64,000 nucleotides of DNA from assembly GCA_039720395.1 (NCBI GenBank), contig CM077826.1, positions 38,344,790 through 38,408,789 of the forward strand. Reading direction: 5' to 3'. This document shows positions 10,692-23,365 of the stretch, piece by piece. A model generated the notes under the pieces. The model was not told where the DNA came from. It saw only the letters and a program-made list of their open reading frames with translations, and searched no databases. Origin of the DNA: Liquidambar formosana (taxonomy: Eukaryota > Streptophyta > Magnoliopsida > Saxifragales > Altingiaceae). The translations under genes and the position numbers were made by a program. The stretch's first letter is position 1, and each line of letters starts with the position of its first letter.

Positions 10692-13600
10692 CTAACCCAC
10701 CATGTATCTTATACCTATCAGGTTTTGGTGGAAATCCAACCACTCTTCGGTCATAACTTTAGTGAAAGGGTCCACTACGTTTTCCACTGATGCAATCTTC
10801 TGAATGTTGATGTCACCTCTCCTAATGATATATCTAATCACATGGAATTGCTACTTAATGTGTTTAGACTTTTGATGAAACCGTGGTTCTTTTGCTTAAG
10901 CTATAACCCCATTGTTGTCACAAAACAAAGGTATGGACAACTCAATAGAAGGGACTACTTCAAGTTCTGTGATGAACTTCTTCATCTAAACAGCTTCCTA
11001 GGTAGCTTCTAATGCAACAATGTACTCAGCTTCAATTGTGGAGTCTGTTGTAGTGTCTTGCTTACAGCTCCTCCAACTCACAGCTCCACCATTTAAGGTG
11101 AAAACATACCCTGATGTTGATCTTCTATCATCATCGTCATATTGAAAATTTGAATCTGTGTAACCAACCATATCCAACTGTGTTCCTCCATAAACAAGGA
11201 ATAAGGAGTAAGTTCTTAGTTTTCCTTAAGTAATTAAGGACTGCCTTGACTGCTTCCTAGTGTTTCTTACTTAGGTCTGCCTGATATCTGCTAGTAATAC
11301 TTACAACATAACTAATATCAGGTCATGTACATAACATAGCATACATTAGACTTCCTATTACTGACGCATAAGGAATTGTCTTCATGTATTTAATCTCCTC
11401 TGGAGTTTTAGGGCTCATGTTCTTAGATAATTTAACTCCATATTTAGCTGGAATTAGAACTCTCTTGGAGTCATGCATGTTGAACCTTTTTAACACCTTG
11501 TCTATGTACAATGATTAGGAGAGACTAAGCAATCTATTAGGTCTATCTCTATAGACTTTTATTCCTAAAATATAGGATGCTTCTCCTAAGTCTTTCATGG
11601 AGAAATTCTGTGAAAGCCAAACTTTCACTTTTGATAACATTCCTACATCATTCCCAATGAGTAGAATGTCATCAACATAAAGGACAAGAAAAGTGATCGC
11701 ACTCTTACTAACTTTTTTGTACACATATGGTTCATTTAAGTTTTGGAGGAAACCAAACGATTTGATTGACTCATTGAATCAGATGTTCCAACTTCAAGAA
11801 GCTTGTTTAAGTCCATAAATGGACTGTTGTAGCTTGCACACTTTGTGGTCTTCATCACTGGATATAAAGCCTTTTGGTTGCTGCATATAAATGTCTTCCT
11901 AGCTCAATGTTTCCATTAAGGAAGGCGGTCTTTACATCCATTTGTCATATCGCATAATCATAGTATGCAACTATAGCTAACAAGATCCTAATGGACTTAA
12001 GCATTGCCACAGGCGAGAAGGTTTCCTTATAGTCTATACCATATCTTTGTCGGTAACCTCTTGCCACTAGCCTAGCTTTGTATGTCTTTACCTTTCCATT
12101 TGAGCCTATCTTCCTTTTGAAGATCCACTTGCAACCAATAGGTACTATACCTTCTGGTGGATCAACTAAAGTCAAGACTTTATTGGAATACGTGGAATCC
12201 ATTTTGGATTTCATGGCTTTTAGTCATCTTTTCGAATCGATATCTAATATCGCCTATCCATAAGTAGTGGGGTCATCTGAGTGTTCATTATCACCAAGGA
12301 ACAATTCCTCTACATTATGATTGAGAAATCCATATCTCTTAGGTGCAACAGATACCCTACTCGATCTACAAAGAACTTGTGGTACAATGACAGGTTCTGT
12401 CTCAACATAGATAGGAGTTGGATCAATGTTGGTTTGTGTCTCATCAGACAATTCTTTGAGTTCTATTTTCTTGTTGTTGCTTCCTTCTTGAATAAACTCT
12501 TTTTTAAGAAAGACTACAAACTTACTAACAAAGACTTTTTGTTCATCAAGATTATAGAATTAATATCCTAAACTCTCTTTAAGATAACCCACAAACCTAC
12601 ATTTAATTGATCTTGATTCCAATTTGGTTGTCTCATGTGTCTTTACATATGCAGTGCAACCCCATACCTTAATATGTTTAAGGCATGGTTTTCTTCCATA
12701 CCATATCTCATATGGAGTTTTTAGGACAGATTTGGAGCGAACTCTATTTAACAAATAAGAGGTAGTTTCTAGGGCATATCCCCAGAAGGATATTGGTAGA
12801 TCAATGTAACTCATCATGGAACGTACTATATCCAATAAGGTCCTATTCCTCCTCTTAAACACACCATTAAGTTGTGGTGTTCCAAGAGGTGTCCACTATG
12901 ATAGAATACCTACTTGAATAAAATGATCTAGGAAATCACCGGATAAATATTTGCCTCCTCGATCCGATCGAAGTGGTTCAATATTTTTACATGTTTGTTT
13001 CTCAACTTCATATCTGAATTCTTTGAACTTTTCAAAAGCTTCAGATTTGTACTTCATTAAGTACACATACTCAACCCTAGAATGATTATCAGTAAAGGTA
13101 ATAAAGTGAGAGAAACCTCCACAAGCATTTATGCTCATAGGACCACATACATCATGATGTATTAGTCCTAATATGTCTGCTGCCCTCTCACCGTGACCGT
13201 TGAAAGGTGACTTGGTCATTTTACTTAGTAAATAGGATTCACAAGTTAGAAAGGGCATAGAAGCCAATGGACCCAATTGTCCATCCTTACTCATCTTGTT
13301 AATCCTATTCTTATCGATATGACCTAGTCTCAGGTGCTAGTCATATACAGAGTTTCCTTCATCTCTTATTTTCTTAGGTTTATTGGCATTCACTTTTGAA
13401 CTATCATGCTCTAAGCAATTAACATTTGCAATAAAGTTTAAGAAATATAAGCCATTCACACACACACCAAAAGTAATAAACTCCCCATTCATAAATAGAG
13501 AGCATTTATTATCATCAAAAACAAAACTATAACCTTGTTTCGATAAACTGGAAATAGAAATAATGTTTCTAATAACTTCTGCAATGTAAAGACAGCCTAC

Positions 13601-14630
13601 TAATTCTAAACTACTCCCACTAGGGAGAGTCAAGCAGCAAGTCCCCACAGCTAATGCGACAACACTTACTTCATTCCCCACTCGTAAGGTTACTTAGCTT
13701 TTACTCAGCCTTCTGCTTCTCCTTAGATCCTACATGGAATTACATATATGAGAACTCGCACCAGAATCTATTACCCAAGAGGAAGCAGAACTAATACTTA
13801 AGTTAGTTTCAAGGATAAGAGCATGATCCATACCTTCTGAAGGTTGGTCCTTTAAAGTATCCAAATACTCACAGTAGTTCCTCTTCCAATGTCCATCTTT
13901 GCCGTAATCAAAACATGTTCCCTTAGCTTTGCTGTTCTTACCTTTCTTAATGCCTCCTTTTGACTTCAGGTTCTTTTTCTTCTTCCTTTGGGTACTGTTA
14001 CCCTTACCTTTGCCTTTGCCCTTAGACTTGGGCTTAGACTTGGAAGTAGAAGCTCCATCGAATGCGAGCAAAGAACCTTTCCCCATTTTCATTGTCTCCT
14101 TGGTCATCTTGATCAAGTTGTGTAGCTCGAAGAAAGTAGGGTCTAGCTTGTTCATATGAAAATTCATAATAAAAGGCCCATATGAATCAGATAGGGACTG
14201 CAGAATGATGTTAGCGGCCATATTAGCTTCAATGATCACATTAAGCTTCTTAAGCTGCTTGATATGCTTAATCATTTTTAAAGTGTGATTAGTCACGGGT
14301 AAACCCTCATTCATCCTTGCCTTGAATAGATCTTTGACAATATTGTATTTTGCAGTCCTACTTTGCTCCCCATACAATTCTTGTAAGTAGAGGAAAATAT
14401 CGGGAGCACTTCTCATGGATTCATGCTGCTTCTGAAGCTCTGAACTCATAGATGCCATCATATAGCATCTTGCCTTGATATTATCATCCATGTACTTCTG
14501 TTAAGCGTCTTTCTTTTGCTGAGTGGCATCCTCAGCAGGAGTATCGAGAAGTAGGCCATCAAGTGCATAAGTAAGCCTCTCAGAATTTAAAACTATTTTC
14601 AAATTCCTCATATGATTTGAAAAGTATGCT
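10692..14630 (-). pseudogene. Copia gag-pol polyprotein, degenerate
   Basis: Read on the minus strand. Gag (about 14630-13800) has UBN2-type sequence (MASMSSELQKQHESMRS, LYGEQSRTAKYN) and a zinc-knuckle relic CFDYGKDGHWKRNYC, which has lost a cysteine. Protease has WVIDSGASSHIC. Integrase has the first Asp (HHDVCGP) and second Asp (RSDRGGKY), but the usual Glu of the NGVSERRNRT region reads NGVFKRRNRT, so the catalytic Glu is gone. RT keeps YVDDILLIGND. RNase H keeps YTDSN and STIEAEYI motifs, with several stops. The frame ends TAG at 10692-10694. Many frameshifts and stops (for example TAA near 14503) make it non-functional. A gypsy-like insertion interrupts the gag N-terminus near 14630. 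Confidence 0.88.
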
Positions 14631-16250
14631 AGTAGAGTAGGGATTGTGAATTGTTTGCTGGTAGGATAGTCTTTATCTTTAAAAGAAGGGTATGATTACC
14701 CAAAAAATTAGTTGATGTGTTTAGGTCATTTTCTCTTCATGTTTCAATTATATACATAATTTTAAGCATCTTTTGTATAGGACACTTACTGTGAAAGCCT
14801 CATCTTCATAGGTGTATGGATGATTATTCTTTTAAAGGATAATTATCATCTTTAGAGGCTGAGGTTGTGCATAGGTGTTTTCTGGAGTGTGTTTAAGTGC
14901 GCCATGAGTTTCTTTGCATTCTTGGGTTTATATTTTACGTAGGATATGTGAAGAAATCATTCATACGGAGTGATTTCTATGTAAAATTATCTCAGGATAG
15001 TTTTTTTCTTAAGAAAGCTCGCTATAAGGATGATTATTTCACATTCTTAAATAAAATACTTATATGATGCATCATGTGAGATTTTATTTTCATGTTTTGG
15101 ATTGTTATATGATATTTTCATTATAATAATTCATATTTGACATGTTTTTGTTAGTTTTATGCACGTTAGGGTGTTTAAGGCATATAAGAACATATTAGGG
15201 TCTTCTTTTTCTTTTGATTTTTTTTTTTTTTGCATGAGTATTAGGTCATTGTAAGTATGATTAGTATTCTGTCCAGATTTAATTTGGTCTTTCTAATGGT
15301 GATTTGAGCATGGATATGGTTGGTTTGAGCATGATAATTGCCCTATAGCAAACATGGGGTGATTAATTGATGATTTCTCAATGCTTTGAGATAATTGGCA
15401 TATGGTAAGTTTGTTGTGAATTGTTCTCTTCTCCCCCCTTAGGTTATTCTTTTTACATTGAACTATGATTCTTAAGTTTCCTATTTTTCTAAAACTTCGT
15501 ATTGAATAAGAGTTCTATCTCTTCTCAAATTCTATCTTTTCTCAAATTCCTTTTTTTGAAATTTCTTTTCTTTTAAAACTCTTCTTTTCTTAAAAAGGAA
15601 ACTTAGGGTTTATAGTTCATTGTAAAGGGAGTAACCCCTTCTCAATCAAACTACGTGGACTTTGATCTTTACATCTATACATATGGGGTATGTAGGCACT
15701 CATTTGATGTTTAAGTCCACCCTAGGATACAAAGTATCCTAGGTTTTTCTTTTCTTTTATTCTTTCTCTCTTTATTGCTTTCCATATCTCTCTTATTTGT
15801 TCATCGATGTTTATGAATGAATGGATGGTTTATGGATGATTCTTTACATATGCATGGTGACTAATTAGGAAGTGATTGAAACAGCCCTAATTAGGAAGTG
15901 ATTGAAACAGCCCATATAAATTAAGAGACCCACTCTGGGGCGATGTGGGTGCCTATAGGATGTTTCCTAGAACCTTCTCACATCGTAACTTAGTCTCTGA
16001 ATCTTCTCTTATTTTGTTAAGACTTGTGTTTCTTTGATCAAAGTCAATTTGTTTTGTTTTCAAAGGTTTCCTTTTAAAACTATTTTTTATGGTTTTCCTT
16101 TTTTTCTTAAAAAATGAGGTGGCAACTCCTTGTTTGTTTGTTTTTGTGAACTTCTAAAAATAGATTTTTATTTATTTAAATCTCTACATATTTTCTAAAA
16201 ATGGCTAACCAAAACTTGTGGTTCATAGGTATGAGGGGTTTTAAAGGTTT
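14631..16250. mobile_element. Probable solo LTR-like insertion in copia gag
   Basis: Gag sequence stops abruptly near 14630 and non-coding sequence follows. The segment at 15640-15735 (AACTACGTGGACTTTGATC, GGGGTATGTAGGCA) resembles the conserved part of plant Ty3-gypsy (Tat/Athila-type) LTRs. Exact ends and target-site duplication were not resolved. A 26-bp unit (CTAATTAGGAAGTGATTGAA) is tandemly duplicated at 15861-15912. Confidence 0.35.
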
Positions 16251-18604
16251 CATCAAATTAACATACATCTCATGCATAATATAAAATAGCAAGATATAAT
16301 CCATTTATTGATATTAGTCCCTTATAGGCGACATATATCAATCTATGGTTTTGGAGCAATCACAAATTATCACATAAAATAAAGTTCCCACTATGATAAT
16401 TATGAACTATCAGGTGATTCAATCCAAGCCATTAGATTGAATCCAAGGTCTAAAGGTAAGTGTAGGTGATCGTAAAAAATTCAATTGAAAACATGCATGC
16501 TCTCTTGAAAATCTTCTCCAAGCTTTCAAGTCCTTCAATGTCCACCATTGGCTTGTTGGGCTCCACCATGCTCCTTTGGGTCCACCATGCTCCTTTGTGC
16601 ACTCTCGATTATATAACATTTACATAATTTACAGAAATACATAAAGGGAATGTGAGGTACATAAGAGAATGATAGAGAGAGAGAGGGTAGCATGCAAACC
16701 CCAATAAAAATTTACATCACCAATAATAAATTACAACGCTTTGAAAAATATCACAACCCATAAAATAAGAAAGCCAATCACAATTGGTTTATTTTGGTCT
16801 TAGTCCATAATCATCATCCATCTATATCCATACAATCACATTGCATAATAAAGGAAACAACTGTAAACAATAAAACATATGGGCATTATGGTAACTTTCT
16901 TGACTGGTATACATTAATCTCATTAATAGTCTTAATCTCATTAGGATATGCAAAATTTCCAGGATTTAATTCAATTCCAAAAATTGTTTTAAACAGTTTA
17001 AAAAATTATAAAATTAATCAATATTAATTAAATAATTAATTTCAGAATTAAATAAAATCATATCATTAATTAATTAGTGCATTAGGGTTTCCTAAAACCT
17101 TAAACCCTAGTTGCAATAAATCCTAAATCCCAAATATTAAATGCATATGATTAGTCATTAAATGTCCAATCATTTAAACCCTAGGTCTTAGCCAATTAAT
17201 AAATGCACCAATTAGGGTTTCTAAAACCCTAAACCCTAGACCTATTAAATGCCAATGATTAAATACTAAACCCTTAATGATCATGATTAGTCATTAATGA
17301 CCGGTTATTTAACGCTAGGTTAGACACATTAATTACTAGGTTTAGTTATTAATTAATGCATTAATAGAATTAGGGTTTAATTAATATTAATTAGGGTTTC
17401 ACTAAGGAAACGCTAGGCTACTGCCACTAAGGGGAAGGGACTGCCACCACTTGAGGGGGCTGCAGGAGCCACTGCCAGGGGTGGGGAGGTTCGGCGAGTC
17501 TTAGGATGTGTGCTAGGGTTGGGGCTAAGCCCTTAGGCCATGTGTGGGGTGGTCCATGGGGCTGTATGGGTCAAAATATTAGGGTTTCATAAACCCTAGT
17601 TGCTGCTGCCACCATTGAAGGACCTCCAAGGTCACTTTGATGGCTTAAACACCTATAAATCTTCTTCTCCACTCGATCCACCTCTTATGTCATGTCCCTA
17701 TATGATTTACTAAGCTAATAAAAGAATATTGGATATCAAAGAATTCCCAATTGACCCACACAATTCGTTTGACAGAAATCAGCCCAGTTTCTACAGAAAT
17801 TTGTAACATATCACAAAACCTCTTAAAACCCAGCATGATGACTTTGTTAGGGTACCAAACCAATTTTTCCAGTATCCTACATGTCTTAAGAAACTAATGC
17901 AAGTGGTTTCATGCAATTTGGAGTTCCCTAGCAAAAGTTATAATCAAAAGTCCATTGATGACTTTTCTGCAGAAAAATCTCCGCGCTTTGCTGTTTATGT
18001 AAAAAACTCAAACTTTTTGAATCTTTTTCAATCAAAACTCTTTTGAAACTTAAAGAATATGATAAATACATTATGTATTATGTTCCTACATTGAATTATC
18101 ATCAATTTTACAAAGGTTTGATTTCAAAACAGATGCAAGAACCCTAGGATTTCTCAACCCTAGGTTCGGCCATGGTGGTGTTCTTCTTCAAGCTTTTTCT
18201 TCTTCTCAAATTCAATCCCATGCATCTCATACACTATGAATTTGATATGTATTGTACAGATTATCATGTTTAATTAACAAATTAATTATCTATGATGATT
18301 TAGAAGAGGAATTAAAAGAGAGATAACCTAGGGTTTCAAACCTTAGGTTCAGCCACCATGGGAAACCCTAGTTTCCTTTTGTTTCTTCTCCTAACTAAAA
18401 CCCTATGCAACCCTTTGCATCAATAGGTACCCTTAAGCATGGTTTAGAAGAGGAGTAGAAGAAAAACCAGCCAGGGTTAAAAACCCTAGGTTCGACCATG
18501 AGAGAGAATCCAAATTAAATGCATGAACATGCTTCTAGTTCTTTAACCAATCAATTTTACCATTATTTTCAGCCCATATGCAATTTGTATTAAACACAAA
18601 CCTG
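16251..18604 (-). other. Untranslated leader of the copia element
   Basis: Lies between the primer-binding site and gag. No coding sequence was recognised. The AT-rich part at 17000-17400 holds scattered AAACCCTA words. Between about 18140 and 18505 a module with CCCTAGGTTCGGCCATGG-like cores recurs three times (near 18165, 18340 and 18485), each preceded by an A/G-rich stretch such as GAAGAGGAGTAGAAG. Confidence 0.5.
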
Positions 18605-18616
18605 GCTCTGATACCA
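18605..18616 (-). other. Primer-binding site (initiator-Met tRNA)
   Basis: The plus strand reads GCTCTGATACCA, so the minus strand reads TGGTATCAGAGC, a perfect plant initiator-Met tRNA primer site. It is one base from the LTR end at 18618, which fixes the element's orientation. Confidence 0.93.
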
Positions 18617-18617
18617 C

Positions 18618-20306
18618 TGTAGGGAATTGAACTAGAGGGAAATAGAATGCGGAATCACTTGAATAAGAAAAATTTCCTATCAATTCCATGCAGCCTATGA
18701 ATCTGATTGTGTTTCAATACAAAACTATAAACCCTAACTAGAAGAGGAGTTTGAATACTTACAGTTTCTTATGTCTTCTTCTTCTTCCTTCAAGCTTTGA
18801 TTCCGGACAGCAATAATTTGAGCAGCCTAAGTGTTCTGCCTCCAATCGTATCCACACCTAGCAAAGGCCTTCAAGCTTCCCTTACTTTCTCCTTGTTGAT
18901 GATAGAAAAGGAGAAGAGAAGAGAAGAGAGAAAGAGAGAGAGCACCTCCAGGTTTGGCTAGGGTTTGAGAGAGTGAAAACTTAGCAACATGACACATACT
19001 AGTATAGCTTATATAGCCACTAATGAGGGCCAACCCTAGGGGGAGAATCCTTTATGAATTCTAACTTGGAATTTTCCCAAAATTACAATTTAACCCCTCC
19101 TTCTTATATCCAATACAAGTATGGCCCTCAAGAATTTTTCTTATTCAATCTTGCCCTTTCTCTCAAAGTTTTAAAGTTCCTCTTTGCGTTATTAGTGTGT
19201 GACCCATTGGGCTCACATCATTGAGTAGTAGGAATAGCGCAAGGTGTGCACAATGGAACATTTTCCATTAAGGCTCTAATTGGAACACTTTCCAATTGCC
19301 TAATTAACTATAACTCATTTATGTCAATTAGGGCTTCTACTAACCATGAGTAGCATCTAGCAATGGCTCATGGTGTGGTCTTCAATGAGTTGAATAAATA
19401 TCGAACAAAGAACCCTTGAGTTACAGCTTAAGGTTACAATTACATCCTTCCATTTATACGATGTTTTTTATCAAACTAATAAGACATAGAAATCTGTCAA
19501 GTCTTTAGTTTAATGCTTTATACCCATTCATATATATCAACTCATTGATGCATTGTGAAAACTCCTTCCATAATCATCCTACTATAGGCATGGATTTTAT
19601 GAGTTCTATTATAAATGCTATATGAAACATTCTTTCCCTTCTAATTGAGAGTGTGGATTCCTTATTGATCACTCACATGCCTCCATACATTTATCAATAG
19701 AGCCAATGAACACCTTTGTAGACCCCATAGGAATCCACACTTAGTGTTATCAAACTTTTAAGGCTATATACATAAGACAACTATGGTGTCCAGGTCTAAG
19801 GATTACTTGTACCACTATGAGAAAATAATTGGCAAGTAGTTAAACTATGAGAAAATGATTGGTAGGCAGTTAAAACTCCATTAAGTTGATCTCATATTCT
19901 ATGGTCACATTCATTGTACCTATTCATGTAATAGGCACCCACATGTTAGTTATAGTGTCTACACACAAATAACTTGAGACTAGCTATCCTCCTATAGAGC
20001 TAACCTAACAAGTGCTAGTCTTATGATCTATTATTGTCCATCACAATGAACCTTCAACTAAGAATGATTTAGGAGTTTAGTATAGAGATATATATACAGT
20101 CTCAAAATCACAACTCATTGTAATTTCATATTCTCAACTCAACTACATGGACATATCATGTAAATATAAAGAATGAAATTAACATGATAGAATAAGCCCT
20201 TTATTAAATCATAATAAATGTAACATACAATAAATGAAATCTTATGATTGTTCTTTTATCTCTAAAGCATCATTTCTATGATTGGCTGTAGGGCATATAA
20301 CCAACA
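18618..20306 (-). repeat. 5' LTR, full length (1689 bp)
   Basis: Plus-strand ends are TGTAGGG...ACCAACA, the normal TG...CA. About 1.42 kb of it is repeated at 9285-10671. The neighbouring gag of another element stops exactly at its outer edge (20307). Confidence 0.85.
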
Positions 20307-20815
20307 AACTCCATCGGGTGCCGAATTGCTAACTGTTATAACCAAAGTCTCCCAGCTTTTCTATAATGAGCCAAAGAAGAGCAAAGCTTGCACCTCATCA
20401 TCAAAAATAATCTTCATGTTAGAAAGTTGATTTAAAATGCTTTTAACCTCATTCAATGCTCTGTAACTGTGGTACCTTCCTTGTATTTCAAATTCACCAA
20501 CCTTCGGACTAAGAAAGCTTTGTTGACGGCTATTTTTCTTTCATACAAACTTTCTCATCTATTCCAAAGATCTTGTGCTGATTTTTCAATAGAGACATGG
20601 TGAAAAACACTGTCATCAATCCATTCTCAAATAAACCCAACAGCTTTCCTATCAAGCATTTTCCAATCAGCATCTTTCATTCCTTCTAGTTTACCTTTGT
20701 CGCCTTTAATGGGTCCATATAAATCTTTACAATACAAGAGGTCTTTCATTTTTGTTTTCCAAGTCACCTAATTACTTCCATTAAAACTAACCATATAGCC
20801 AGTATCAAATTCCAT
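20307..20815 (-). pseudogene. Second copia element: N-terminal Gag fragment (DUF4219/UBN2 type)
   Basis: From an ATG at 20815 the minus strand reads a Gag of the type MEFDTGYMVSFNGSN, then W..KMKDLLYCKDLYGPIKGD, DADWKMLDRKAVGFI, DDSVFHHVSIEKSAQDLW and YKEGTTVTEH. Several in-frame stops (including a TAG near 20768) and a frameshift are present. It ends at 20307, where the larger copia element's LTR starts, so that element inserted here. The primer site of this second element is just upstream (20851-20863). Confidence 0.8.
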
Positions 20816-20850
20816 AATTTACACAAAAAAATAACAACCCAAATAAACTT

Positions 20851-20863
20851 GGCTCTGGTACCA
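20851..20863 (-). other. Primer-binding site of second copia element
   Basis: The plus strand GGCTCTGGTACCA is the complement of TGGTACCAGAGCC, a one-base variant of the initiator-Met tRNA site. It is two bases from the LTR that begins at 20866. Confidence 0.8.
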
Positions 20864-20865
20864 AT

Positions 20866-22078
20866 TGTTGGGAAAAATACTTCCCACAAGTGTAAATCAA
20901 GGAGAGATAATAAAAACGTAGCAACTAAAATTTTAGAAAATACATCAAGCAAAGGGAAATAAAATAGGGACACAAAGATATACGTGGTTCTCTCAAAATG
21001 AAGTACATCCACAGGCGAGATCGAAGTCGATTTCTCCACTATAAACAAAGTTCGAGTACAAGAGACACAAGGGCTCGAATACAATTAAACAAACACCTAA
21101 AAGCATATTTCAACAAATTTCAGCAAATACAATAATGGAAAGACCCAGGCCCAGTTCTGAGCCCAAGTGAGCAAGGTCTCCTGGAGCCCCCTATTTTGGG
21201 CTAAAAAAAAAAGGGCCCCTTATTTACCTATCCACTTTACTAGTTATCACAACCCAAAAATCAGCCCAAAAAAGAAGCTTCTTCTTATACAGATTGTTTT
21301 AAACAAAACGGGCCCCATTCTACCAAGCCCAATTCTAGCCCAAAAGGTCAAAAAAAAAAAAAAATTTACACGGGAATCAAGGTTTAGCCGTTAGATCTTG
21401 GATATGAGATCTGAGACCCATTGACAATCCCTTCCACAATTCTTGACTTTCACTCCACTGCTCCACATCTCCACCCTCTGGCCTCTTCTTTGAGTCTCTC
21501 ACAGTCTCAATCTCTCTCAGTTAATCTCTTCCACAGTTCTTAGTAATTTTATATGCAAACAAACTTTATGTTGGTACTTGGTAGTAAGAATTTTTATTTT
21601 TTTTTTTGGATATTTAGAACTTTTTTTTTTTTTGTAATATCTATAGAAGGAAGAGGGCCCCATTTTAGGAGTTTGCCTAGGGACCAACTAACTCAAAACT
21701 GGCCCTAGAGAGACTTCACCAAATTAGTAGAACAAAGGCTTCTAGGCTTGCAATAAAGAATACCCAAACCATCCAAAAAGGATGGAGCTTTAGCTTCACA
21801 GATGCAAACCGGACAGCAGCAAAAACAGCCCCAAAATGTAGACACCAGCTCACCCAAAAACAAGAGAAAGCTGCTGAATTTTGTATCCAAGACAAAGCCA
21901 AGAGACACTTGCGTAAAGGGACGAAATTGGTGTGTATAGAATAGCTTCAGCACCACCAACGAAAAAGCAAAAGAAGTGTCTCAAAGAAGCCTTTGGAATC
22001 TGTTCTTTAAACTTCCACCAATCAAATTTTTGTTGCTTTAATTAATATTTTACTTACCCAAGACCCAAGTGGTTAACA
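20866..22078 (-). repeat. 5' LTR of second copia element, interrupted
   Basis: Begins TGTTGGG next to the primer site and probably ends ...GTTAACA at 22078, giving TG...CA ends. It is split by an insertion at about 21147-21706, so the original LTR would be about 650 bp. The other LTR is not in the window. The outer boundary is inferred from the TG/CA rule only. Confidence 0.5.
21147..21706. mobile_element. Small DNA transposon-like insertion with GGGCC-type inverted ends
   Basis: The left end AGGCCCAGTTCTGAG and the right end CTCAAAACTGGCCCT are imperfect inverted repeats. The interior contains GGGCCCC motifs near both ends, a poly-A/T run at 21345-21363 and T-runs at 21596-21632. No clear target-site duplication was found. 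Confidence 0.5.
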
Positions 22079-22657
22079 CCACACACACACACACAAGGTT
22101 GGATCAGCCCAATGGGTTTACGCGAAGCTCACTGTTCTTGGACATGTCAGAAAAAGGAAAAGTCTTTCAAGACTTTTTCTGTTTGAAATAATTGACGTTT
22201 CAAAAGAGTAATGTTTGGGACATCTTAATTTACCCAAAAAGGACAAAAAAAAAAAAAGGAAAAAGTTTCTGGATCGATCTGCAAGTTGGAAGCATTCAAC
22301 AAACACAGCTAACATAGGAAAGGTCTACTTGGCATGTTATTTGGAAGCTTCTGTTTGCGTGAGAATGATTGTATATGATTTCGTATGAGATGATCCCCAT
22401 GGTAGTGGTTGAGATCAGATCTGCAAATGAGTGACCTCGAGTTTTGAGATGTTTAAAAGCATGTGTACGTTGGACACTGTGTTTTTAGATTTTTTGGAGT
22501 GTTGGTGCATTCTAGCCTCCATGTCATTGGACCCATTATTACCAAAATATTATTGAGACAGACCAAAGAATAAGCTTAAGTGGTTACATCATATATCTAT
22601 ATATCTATATATGTCCTCAAAAAATCAGTTCCATTAAATAATCTTAGCTATTCAAAT

Positions 22658-23038
22658 TAGACTTAAGATCAACGTAAATAACTTTTTACACAAATTCTTG
22701 TATAAGTATTTAGATAATCCATCTCCAATTCATATTTTACGAAACCTATCGTTAGATTAGATAGTCTTTCCACATAAGTCATGCATGCAAAAAATCAATT
22801 TCACCCGAGATTAAGAACCACTTCATCTATAAATGTGAGATTTTTAGTGATTAAAAAGATGAGCTTTTGGATCGAATAACAACAAATCTCAGATCAACTT
22901 GATTCTTTGCGTGCATAACCTATGTGAGAAGACTATCTAATACAATGGTAGGTTTCACAAAGTATTAATTGGAGATAGGTTATCTTAAAAACTTGTGTAA
23001 GAATTTGTGTGAACAAGTGTGTATGTTGATTGTAATCC
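22658..23038. mobile_element. Foldback MITE in promoter of GDSL copy 1
   Basis: Flanked by the 8-bp direct repeat ATTCAAAT (22650-22657 and 23039-23046). Arms of more than 110 bp are inverted: CACAAATTCTTGTATAAG near 22690 pairs with CTTGTGTAAGAATTTGTGTG near 22993. The end motif is GATCAAC...GTTGAT. The homologous copy at 52301-52685 shows that it inserted before the duplication. It ends about 330 bp upstream of the ATG. Confidence 0.8.
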
Positions 23039-23305
23039 ATTCAAATGGGTATTCAATTTTAATCAAGTTATTCGAATCGTTGTGAAATTTATGGTTGCCA
23101 TAAAAAAATCTACTTTCAAACAAATGATTTAAATAAATTGATCTTTTAAAGACAATAAATTAAGTGAGACTCATTATTTGGTAAATCCCGACATAAATTT
23201 TGTGATGCTAACATAACCCAATCATAGTAGTGTGGCATGAAAGGGTATATAAAGGAGGGGCAAGGATCTCCCTTCACCTGATTGCATCCCAATTTGGTAA
23301 TTACC

Positions 23306-23316
23306 CTATAAATAAC
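23306..23316 (+). promoter_or_regulatory. TATA box of GDSL copy 1
   Basis: CTATAAATAAC, 50 bp upstream of the ATG and identical to the one before the intact copy at 52955-52965. Confidence 0.6.
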
Positions 23317-23365
23317 AAGTAAAACCATTATAAAGCAAGCAGCGGAAACTCGTAGAGAGCTGAAC

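Larger units (their letters stand above)
9285..20306 (-). mobile_element. Decayed Ty1-copia LTR retrotransposon (Angela/Tork-like)
   Basis: Minus-strand element. The 5' LTR is at 18618-20306, the initiator-Met tRNA primer site is the complement of 18605-18616, there is a long leader, gag-pol remnants run from about 14630 down to 10692, a purine tract follows, and the 3' LTR is 9285-10671. Protein order (Gag, protease, integrase, RT, RNase H) is copia-type. The long LTRs (1689 bp) and gag resemble Angela/BARE-type elements, which is inference by eye. It inserted into the gag of another copia element (see 20307-20815). Its 3' LTR is truncated at the outer side, so the second target-site duplication is lost. 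Confidence 0.85.

Noticed and set aside
17060..17240. Interstitial telomere sequence (AAACCCTA words)
   Set aside because: Only one or two consecutive units occur at any point, within AT-rich leader sequence; not an array.
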